From Fibrobacteraceae bacterium (GTDB lineage: Bacteria > Fibrobacterota > Fibrobacteria > Fibrobacterales > Fibrobacteraceae), in contig JABUUT010000069.1 in assembly GCA_021443045.1 (NCBI GenBank), positions 1-7,004 of the forward strand: a stretch of 7,004 nucleotides of DNA. Reading direction: 5' to 3'. Position 1 is the first letter of the stretch. Every line of letters begins with the position of its first letter. This document shows positions 1 through 5,164 of this stretch, piece after piece. Both the position numbers and the translations under genes were made by a program. A model generated the notes under the pieces. It was not told where the DNA came from, did not search any database, and was given only the letters and a program-made list of their open reading frames with translations.

Positions 1-60
1 GTGCAAACAAGTTTCCCCGCTACTCTCGCCTTTCGCATTTGTCGTCTAAATGGACATTCT

Positions 61-98
61 CTGGATCATTCACGGCTTGCGCCGTGAAGAATGACAAA
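61..98. repeat. Palindromic intergenic element, copy 1
   Basis: A perfect 8-base-pair stem (69-76 with 81-88) closes a TTGC loop. Beyond it the outer arms TCATT (66-70) and AATGA (90-94) also match if three bases are bulged. Read on the minus strand the element begins GTCATTCTTCAC and ends GATCCAG. This resembles the GTCATTCTGA...GAATCCAG type of short palindrome scattered between genes in many bacterial genomes. No T-tract follows on either strand, so it is not a convincing intrinsic terminator. Membership of a repeat family is inferred from general recognition, not from a search. Confidence 0.5.
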
Positions 99-123
99 AT
101 CTATATCCCACCCCTGCTAAAAT

Positions 124-160
124 TTGACAGGATTCTTCACTTCATTCAGAACAATGTCAA
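124..160. repeat. Palindromic intergenic element, copy 2
   Basis: TTGACA (124-129) and TGTCAA (155-160) form the outer arms. TTCT (133-136) and AGAA (148-151) form inner arms, separated from the outer ones by a symmetric 3x3 internal loop. On the minus strand it contains TTCTGAATGAAGTGAAGAAT followed by CCTG, close to the common GTCATTCTGAGCGAAGCGAAGAATCC-like dispersed element and related to copy 1 some 30 bases away. The minus-strand TTGACA lies 17 bases from AAGAAT, so the element could by chance resemble a sigma70-type promoter facing left. Confidence 0.5.
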
Positions 161-211
161 GTAGCCACACTTTTAATAAAGAATGACTATCCCCCTTTCG
201 TCAGATGCGGC

Positions 212-244
212 AAAAAAAAAGAACCTTGCGAGATTGTCGCAAGG
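212..244 (-). terminator. Rho-independent terminator of argG
   Basis: On the minus strand, 49 bases after the argG stop codon, a perfect 8-base-pair stem (237-244 with 224-231, sequence CCTTGCGA and its complement) closes a 5-base loop (232-236). Three bases later comes a run of nine T (complement of the A run at 212-220). Stem, loop size and T-tract are all typical of an intrinsic terminator, and the position ends argG as its own transcription unit on this side. Confidence 0.9.
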
Positions 245-293
245 CTCCTTGAAAAATTCACAAGGGAGGGAACAAAATGTTCCTGCTTGTCAA

Positions 294-1568
294 TTACTTT
301 TTGAGGCTTGGGGTAGCACCAAACTTCACATTGGTCTTGTTGCCAAGAAGGAGGGCGCGAGTCTTCAGAGGAAGACCGAAGCAACGGATAAAGCCCGTTG
401 CATCCTTCTGGTCGTACATTTCCACGTCGGAGAAGCCACCCAAATCCATGTCATAGAGGCTGTATGGGCTCTTCATGCCGGCAGGAATAATGTTGCCCTT
501 ATAAAGCTTGAGTGTAACTTCACCGGTCACAACACTGTTTACTTCGCTAAAGAAGGCATCCATAGCCTGGCGGAGCGGAGTGAACCACTGGCCGTTGTAG
601 CAGAGGTTGGCATAAGTCATGCTCATCTTCTGGGCTTCGAACAAAGTTTCCTTATCAAGAACAAGTTGTTCCAAGCATTCGTGAGCCTTGTACAAGAGGG
701 TGCCACCCGGAGTTTCATACACGCCACGGCTCTTGAGGCCAACCAGTCGGTTTTCAACAATGTCTAAAAGGCCGCAAGCATTGGCGCCACCAATCTTATT
801 CAAAGTTTCAAGAAGTTCTACAGCGCCCATCTTTTTACCATTCACAGACACTGGATTACCCTTTTCGAAACCGATGGTAACGTAGGCAGCCTTGTTTGGA
901 GCCTTTTCGTAGGTTACAGTATGCTTGAGCATATCATACTTGTGTTCCTTATCGGGTTCTTCAAGAATGCCACCTTCGTGGGACAAATGCCACAGGTTGC
1001 CGTCTTCAGAGTAGATTTTCTTTTTGGAAATACCGTTCAGGTTAATGCCACGAGCTTCGGCGTAGTCAATGGCGTCTTCACGGCTGTGGATGTGCCAGTT
1101 AGGATCTTTCCATGGAGCAATAATCTGAAGCTTAGGGTTGAGTGCGGCGTAGGTCAATTCAAAGCGAACCTGGTCGTTGCCCTTACCGGTTGCACCGTGG
1201 GAAACAGCGTATGCACCTTCCTTTTCAGCAATCTTTACCTGATACTTTGCAATGAGGGGGCGGGCAAAGGATGTGCCCAGAAGGTATGTGCTTTCGTACT
1301 TGGCGCCAGCACGAACAGTGGGCCATACGTATTCTTCAAGGAATTCCTTCTTGAGGTCAAGGACATAGCATTTGGAGGCACCTGTAGAGAGAGCCTTTTT
1401 TTCCAAAGCCTTGGCATCTGGGAAATCGTTTTGACCCAAATCGGCAGCGAATGCGATAACTTCGCAGTCGTAAGTTTCCTTGAGCCATGGGATGATAATG
1501 GAAGTGTCCAGTCCACCGCTATAAGCGAGAACCACTTTCTTCTTGGAATTTTTAACAGCTTTTGCCAT
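294..1568 (-). CDS. argG: Argininosuccinate synthase
   Basis: This cytoplasmic enzyme condenses citrulline and aspartate with ATP cleavage (to AMP and pyrophosphate) to give argininosuccinate, the penultimate step of arginine synthesis. The 424-residue product has the PP-loop ATP-pyrophosphatase motif AYSGGLDTS at residues 15-23, GTSFARPLIAK at 98-108 and the family block HGATGKGNDQVRFE at 124-137. The substrate-binding stretch ending HEGGILEEP is at 197-205, and the C-terminal YDQKDATGFI is at 385-394. Length is normal for the family (about 400-450). The ATG at 1566-1568 is supported by AAAGGA seven bases upstream. Lys is mostly AAG and Glu mostly GAA, a stronger bias than in recG, as expected for a well-expressed gene. 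It is transcribed alone, divergently from the MCE gene, and ends at a clear terminator. No argH or other arginine gene is visible in the window, and I found no convincing ArgR box upstream. The functional call is very secure. Confidence 0.98.
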   Translation of the reverse strand: MAKAVKNSKKKVVLAYSGGLDTSIIIPWLKETYDCEVIAFAADLGQNDFPDAKALEKKALSTGASKCYVLDLKKEFLEEYVWPTVRAGAKYESTYLLGTSFARPLIAKYQVKIAEKEGAYAVSHGATGKGNDQVRFELTYAALNPKLQIIAPWKDPNWHIHSREDAIDYAEARGINLNGISKKKIYSEDGNLWHLSHEGGILEEPDKEHKYDMLKHTVTYEKAPNKAAYVTIGFEKGNPVSVNGKKMGAVELLETLNKIGGANACGLLDIVENRLVGLKSRGVYETPGGTLLYKAHECLEQLVLDKETLFEAQKMSMTYANLCYNGQWFTPLRQAMDAFFSEVNSVVTGEVTLKLYKGNIIPAGMKSPYSLYDMDLGGFSDVEMYDQKDATGFIRCFGLPLKTRALLLGNKTNVKFGATPSLKK

Positions 1569-1572
1569 TTTT

Positions 1573-1600
1573 TAGTCCTTTGAATATAGTCCTTTGAAAT
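1573..1600 (-). promoter_or_regulatory. Duplicated ribosome binding site of argG
   Basis: Two adjacent 14-base units (1573-1586 and 1587-1600) share 12 identical leading bases, TAGTCCTTTGAA on the plus strand. On the minus strand each supplies the Shine-Dalgarno-like AAAGGA. The proximal copy (1576-1581) is seven bases from the argG ATG and must be the functional one; the distal copy is 21 bases away. The junction creates a minus-strand TATATT (1583-1588). Confidence 0.75.
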
Positions 1601-1621
1601 TTAGACAGGAATAATTTAGCA

Positions 1622-1648
1622 ATTATAAGCCCAGTTGGCGAATACCAA
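1622..1648 (-). promoter_or_regulatory. Candidate argG promoter, proximal
   Basis: On the minus strand a perfect TATAAT (complement of 1622-1627) lies 15 bases from TTGGTA (complement of 1643-1648), four of six matches to TTGACA. A start near 1615 would give a leader of about 46 bases that includes both copies of the duplicated Shine-Dalgarno segment. The spacer is short for sigma70, so the call rests mainly on the -10 box. Confidence 0.4.
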
Positions 1649-1669
1649 GTATCTAAAATTAAAAGAAAA

Positions 1670-1698
1670 AGTATAAAAATGAATGCTTTGAAAACCAA
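1670..1698 (-). promoter_or_regulatory. Candidate argG promoter, distal
   Basis: On the minus strand TTGGTT (complement of 1693-1698) is 17 bases from TATACT (complement of 1670-1675). The spacing is ideal and the -10 matches five of six, but the region is AT-rich, so chance matches are likely. It would give a leader of about 95 bases. Confidence 0.3.
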
Positions 1699-1725
1699 CC
1701 AAAAGCCTTGGGCTGTTTTTTTTAA

Positions 1726-1731
1726 TATATT
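1726..1731 (+). promoter_or_regulatory. Candidate -10 box for the MCE gene (leaderless)
   Basis: TATATT ends six bases before the ATG at 1738, so a normal -10 to start-site distance puts transcription initiation at or next to the A of the start codon. No Shine-Dalgarno sequence is present. I see no good -35 box 16-18 bases upstream. The Omp85-like gene elsewhere in the window has the same box in almost the same place. Confidence 0.4.
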
Positions 1732-1737
1732 GAGCAC

Positions 1738-2733
1738 ATGAAGATTTCTGATAGAGCCCTTGGTTATTTAAGTCTGCTTGTACTGATTTGCATTTTTACC
1801 AGCGTGGCCATTGGCATGTGGAGTGCCCACCACGAAATGAGCACCGAAGCCACCGTGGACTTTCAAGAATTAGGTTCATTGCAGCCCGAAGACCCTGTAA
1901 CCATTCGAGGTTACCGCGTGGGTAGCGTTGGTAAAGTAAAATGGCTAGGAGATAGGGCCCGAGTAAAAATCAAGTTTAACGAACCCATTGTTCTAAGGGA
2001 AGGCACCCAGTTTAACGATGTAAACTACGCCCTAATGGGCCAGCGCCGCATAGAAATTGTACCTTCAAAAACAGGCAAGGTTTGCGAGGACAGCTACATT
2101 TTTACAGGCCGCTTTGAGCCAGGCATTGCAGAGGCCCTGCGGCTGGTGGAGCAAGTGAACAGCATTCTTGTGGATGTTCGCAACACCGTTATTCTTATAA
2201 CCGAAGGCGATTCCACCCATCCCTCGGCTCCAGAAGTTTTTGAAAGCACCCTGCAAACTGTGGAAGGCATTTTAGACAATGCCGACAAGACGGTCCGCTC
2301 CTTGGCCCCCAAAATCAACAGTCTTCTTGGGGAGGTTAATTCCGCCAGTTCCACCCTTATCGGTATTACCCATCAGGCAGATTCTGCGGTAAAGGTGGTT
2401 ACCCAAACGGCCCAAGAAAAACTGACCTCCATAGATAACGCCATTAAAACCATCAACGACGGCGCCGCAAAGGCCAACCAGATTATTACCGACATAGAAA
2501 CAAGCTCTGTAGCCGAAAAATTGTTGAGCTCCAAAGAAACCTTAACTAAAATCAACAAAATTATCGACAACATGAACCAGCTTGTAAAAGCCATTGACAC
2601 CAAGGGCATAAAGGTGCTTGACGAAAATGGAAACCCGGTAAAGTTGATTACCTGGAAGAACATGAATATCATTGGTGCCACAGCTCGCGAAAAAGCGGCG
2701 CAACGTGCCAAAGAAGGAAAGTCCCTAGAATAA
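1738..2733 (+). CDS. MCE/MlaD-domain lipid-transport protein
   Basis: Proteins of the MlaD/MCE family sit in the periplasm, anchored in the inner membrane, and form hexameric rings through which lipids pass between membranes, usually with an MlaE permease and MlaF ATPase. The 331-residue product has a short basic N-terminus and one membrane helix (about 11-28). One MCE domain follows (about 37-112): the core QELGSLQPEDPVTIRGYRVG is at 43-62, and the usual LLGxxYVEL-like strand appears as LMGQRRIEIVP at 99-109. A long Ala/Ile/Thr/Asn-rich region (about 165-290) predicts helical coiled coil, as in tunnel-forming MCE proteins, and the tail is charged. The ATG is the first possible start: an in-frame stop lies 15 bases upstream, and there is no Shine-Dalgarno sequence. 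recG follows after 19 bases and is probably co-transcribed. No mlaE or mlaF homologue is in view, so the transported substrate and the partners are unknown. Confidence 0.88.
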   Translation: MKISDRALGYLSLLVLICIFTSVAIGMWSAHHEMSTEATVDFQELGSLQPEDPVTIRGYRVGSVGKVKWLGDRARVKIKFNEPIVLREGTQFNDVNYALMGQRRIEIVPSKTGKVCEDSYIFTGRFEPGIAEALRLVEQVNSILVDVRNTVILITEGDSTHPSAPEVFESTLQTVEGILDNADKTVRSLAPKINSLLGEVNSASSTLIGITHQADSAVKVVTQTAQEKLTSIDNAIKTINDGAAKANQIITDIETSSVAEKLLSSKETLTKINKIIDNMNQLVKAIDTKGIKVLDENGNPVKLITWKNMNIIGATAREKAAQRAKEGKSLE

Positions 2734-2752
2734 GCCAAAAAGGAGCTGCACC

Positions 2753-4834
2753 ATGGACATTTCCAATTTGCCAGGACTGGGGCCAAAGAGGGTGAGCGCC
2801 TTGAACAAGGCGGGTTTGTGTTCCATTGACGATTTGCTGTACAACATCCCACGCACCTATCTGGACCAAACCAAGGTAACGGCCATTGGCAACTGCCATG
2901 TGGGAAGCCGGGTGGTGCTTATAGGAACGGTTAGCCGGGCCGGATTGGTGCGGGGGCGTAAAAATCGGTTTGTGGCGGAATTCACCGACGGCACCGGGAA
3001 AATTTCGCTGTTGTTCTTTCAGGGCTGCAGCTTCTGGAGCCGAAAAATTCAGCCTGGAACCCGCTGGCTTGTGACCGGTGTGGTCGGTGAATATAGAGGT
3101 TTACAAATAACCCATCCCGACATGCAGCCTTTTGATGACGAAGAAGAATTTAGCGGACGCATTCTGCCAGTATATCCTGTTAGTGAAGCCTGTAGAGAAG
3201 CCCGCATGGAACAAAAATTCTTTAGGCAGCTTTATTCCACACTATTCAAGTTTCCAAATTTAACTTTATCAAAATCGTGCCCCAAAGAACTTACGGAATA
3301 CCTTCACTTTGAAAGTGTGCTGCAAAATTTAAAAGCCCTCCATGAACCCACCGACTTTGCCAGCATAGGCAAAGCCAAGGGAGAACTTAAGGTTCTTGAG
3401 CTGTTGCCTTTTTGCCTGCGCATGATTAAGCGCAGAGAAAACCAAGCCCTGCGAGGCCACCAGCGCCAAATAGACCTGGGCACCGTTATGGAAGCCAAAT
3501 CCCGACTGCCTTTTGAACTCACATCTGGCCAAGACGCGGCGCTGAATACAATTTTAGAGGGGCTCAACGGAAAAAGACAATTTCACGCCCTTCTGCAGGG
3601 CGATGTGGGATGCGGAAAAACAGTGGTGGCCATGCTCTCCATGTTGGCCGTTTGCGGTTCGGGAGAACAGTGTGCCATGATGGTACCTACCGACATTTTG
3701 GCAAGGCAACACTACGCCAGCTTAAAGCCATTCTTTGAAAGTGCCGGGCTGCGAGTGCGGCTTCTTGTTGGAGCCACCAGCACGGCGGAACGAAAACAGA
3801 TTTTGGGCGAACTGCAAATGGGCCTTTGCAATGCGGTGGTTGGAACCCACGCCCTTTTTTCAAAAGATGTTTTTTTTGCCAACCTGGGTTTTGTAATTAT
3901 AGACGAGCAACACCGCTTTGGAGTAAACCAGCGGGAACAACTGTTGGCCAAAGGCAACTACCCCGACATGCTCGTTATGAGTGCCACCCCCATTCCCAGA
4001 AGTTTGGCCATGACTTTGTACGGCGATTTAAAAGTGGTGTCCATTAAAGATAAGCCGGTGGGGCGCAAGCCTATAAAAACGCGACTGGTGCCCCCAGAAA
4101 AGCGTGATCAGATGAAAAAATTTATTTGTAGCGAAGCGGCCAACGGCAACTTATGCTACTGGATTGTGAGCCGCGTTGAAAATACAGAAGATGACGAAAA
4201 CCGCCCCGCCTTTAGCGTAGACGACATTGTTTCTGAAATTTATGATTACTGCAAGGATAGCCACCTTGTGCTAGAGGGTGGTAAAAAGCTTGTGGTAGAG
4301 GGCATACACGGACAAATGGACGAAACCACCCGAGACGAAATTCTTGGGCGATTTAGCAAGGGCGAAGTTCATATTCTAGTTGCCACCACTGTGGTGGAAG
4401 TGGGCGTAAACGTTCCGGCGGCCAACTTGATGGTCATTGACCAGCCAGACCATTTTGGTCTGTCGCAGCTGCACCAGCTGCGGGGGCGAGTTGGCCGCGG
4501 AAGCGCCCAGGCCTGGTGTTTTTTAATGCTCCCGCCAAATGCAGAAACTTCTATGGAGCGGTTATCTTCATTTGCCCAAACCGAAGACGGTTTTGAAATC
4601 GCAGAATTGGACTTGATGAATCGAGGAGCCGGAAACCTGGAAGGAAACGAGCAAAGCGGCAGCTTTGTATTCCGATGGTTCGACTGGATAAAAGACCAGG
4701 AGCTTATTGCAGAAACTTTAGAAATGGCAAGCCACATTCTTCATAACAAAGAATCCTTTGACGAGGAAGCTCGAGAAAAGATTCAACGCTGGTACAACGA
4801 AAAAGAAGTGGTTAACGAAGACGGCGTTCACTAA
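2753..4834 (+). CDS. recG: ATP-dependent DNA helicase RecG
   Basis: RecG is a cytoplasmic superfamily 2 motor that regresses stalled replication forks and branch-migrates Holliday junctions and R/D-loops. At 693 residues it matches the Escherichia coli length. In order: an N-terminal GLGPKRVSALNKAG segment (8-21), an OB-fold wedge domain (about 43-125) with the FF pair at 88-89, Walker A GDVGCGKT (283-290), the family-typical DEQHRFG box (384-390), SATPIPR (410-416), and the C-terminal helicase motifs TTVVEVGVNVPAA (545-557) and HQLRGRVGRG (574-583). The TRG region (about 603-636, including DGFEIAELDL at 612-621) follows. The ATG has AAAAAGGAG seven bases upstream. Departures from the usual motifs are GVNVP for GVDVP, RGAG for RGPG and LEGNEQSG for LLGTRQSG-like sequence. 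All core catalytic motifs are intact, so it is probably active. It lies directly behind the MCE gene and converges on a membrane-protein pair. Confidence 0.97.
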   Translation: MDISNLPGLGPKRVSALNKAGLCSIDDLLYNIPRTYLDQTKVTAIGNCHVGSRVVLIGTVSRAGLVRGRKNRFVAEFTDGTGKISLLFFQGCSFWSRKIQPGTRWLVTGVVGEYRGLQITHPDMQPFDDEEEFSGRILPVYPVSEACREARMEQKFFRQLYSTLFKFPNLTLSKSCPKELTEYLHFESVLQNLKALHEPTDFASIGKAKGELKVLELLPFCLRMIKRRENQALRGHQRQIDLGTVMEAKSRLPFELTSGQDAALNTILEGLNGKRQFHALLQGDVGCGKTVVAMLSMLAVCGSGEQCAMMVPTDILARQHYASLKPFFESAGLRVRLLVGATSTAERKQILGELQMGLCNAVVGTHALFSKDVFFANLGFVIIDEQHRFGVNQREQLLAKGNYPDMLVMSATPIPRSLAMTLYGDLKVVSIKDKPVGRKPIKTRLVPPEKRDQMKKFICSEAANGNLCYWIVSRVENTEDDENRPAFSVDDIVSEIYDYCKDSHLVLEGGKKLVVEGIHGQMDETTRDEILGRFSKGEVHILVATTVVEVGVNVPAANLMVIDQPDHFGLSQLHQLRGRVGRGSAQAWCFLMLPPNAETSMERLSSFAQTEDGFEIAELDLMNRGAGNLEGNEQSGSFVFRWFDWIKDQELIAETLEMASHILHNKESFDEEAREKIQRWYNEKEVVNEDGVH

Positions 4835-4850
4835 AAGAGCAAATTTTAGT
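4830..4850. other. AT-rich palindrome across two convergent stop codons
   Basis: ACTAAAA (4830-4836) and TTTTAGT (4844-4850) form a 7-base-pair stem with a 7-base loop. One arm carries the TAA of recG, the other the TAA of the opposing small membrane gene. The flanks lack a GC-rich stem and a long T-tract, so it is at best a weak bidirectional terminator. No better terminator is visible between the genes. Confidence 0.4.
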
Positions 4851-5145
4851 CTAACAAATTGGTTATGGTGCCCACCACAAGAGCACAAAGAACCACATTT
4901 AAAAAGAACATGGCCCTGCGAACAATAATAAAAAACAGCGACTGCCAGTGAAACACATTGTCAGAAGGAGCAAGCATTTCTTTTACCCCTAAAAACACAC
5001 TAATAAGGCCAGTCATCACCAACATTAGGGCCCCAACAAAATAACCTTCGGGCCATACCATATAGGTTAGTGCCGAACCAAAAATCATGGAAATGACACC
5101 AATTATAATTTCCACACGTAGAATAACAAATTTCCACTTCTTCAT
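4846..5145 (-). CDS. Small three-helix inner-membrane protein, function unknown
   Basis: I do not recognise this 99-residue protein. It starts MKKWKF and is strongly hydrophobic. Probable membrane helices lie at about 6-30, 35-54 and 77-96, with a basic N-terminus and an RR pair (76-77) before the last helix. A polar stretch with APSDN (59-63) separates helices two and three. I see no catalytic or metal-binding motif. The frame stays open upstream to an ATG at 5215-5217, but that start would overlap the end of the preceding gene by 53 bases. The GGGGAGGGG sequence at 5154-5162 favours the ATG at 5143-5145 (GGAGG ten bases away) or the adjacent GTG at 5146-5148 (seven bases away). It begins 16-19 bases after the Omp85-like gene ends, so the two are almost certainly one operon. 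A role in the envelope is inference from hydropathy and position only. Confidence 0.75.
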   Translation of the reverse strand: MKKWKFVILRVEIIIGVISMIFGSALTYMVWPEGYFVGALMLVMTGLISVFLGVKEMLAPSDNVFHWQSLFFIIVRRAMFFLNVVLCALVVGTITNLLD

Positions 5146-5153
5146 CACTTTTA

Positions 5154-5162
5154 CCCCTCCCC
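5154..5162 (-). promoter_or_regulatory. Strong Shine-Dalgarno deciding the small membrane gene start
   Basis: On the minus strand GGGGAGGGG, containing GGAGG (complement of 5156-5160), lies directly after the TAG stop of the upstream Omp85-like gene. It sits 7 bases before a GTG and 10 before an ATG. It argues against the much longer start at 5217. Confidence 0.75.
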
Positions 5163-5164
5163 TA

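Noticed and set aside
1..38. Minus-strand ATG at 38 open to the window edge (MRKARVAGKLVC...)
   Set aside because: Only 12 codons are visible, with no Shine-Dalgarno sequence or TATATT box at the right distance. A gene leaving the window here is possible but cannot be supported.
1..87. Plus-strand frame open from base 1 to a TGA at 85-87
   Set aside because: It runs into the palindromic element and has no protein-like character; probably chance.
183..767. 194-residue plus-strand open frame opposite argG
   Set aside because: It lies antisense to the well-conserved argG, runs through the argG terminator, has no ribosome binding site and gives a low-complexity, unrecognisable product.
921..1583. 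220-residue plus-strand open frame opposite argG
   Set aside because: It is an antisense shadow caused by the biased codon use of argG and spans the argG start region.
1670..1686. Possible ArgR (ARG box) half site TGAAT near 1680
   Set aside because: Only one half of the inverted repeat is present; the second ATTCA arm at proper spacing is missing.
1552..1737. 61-residue hydrophobic minus-strand frame starting at a GTG
   Set aside because: It overlaps the argG start by 17 bases in another frame, lacks a ribosome binding site, and its hydrophobic look comes from the AT-rich promoter spacer.
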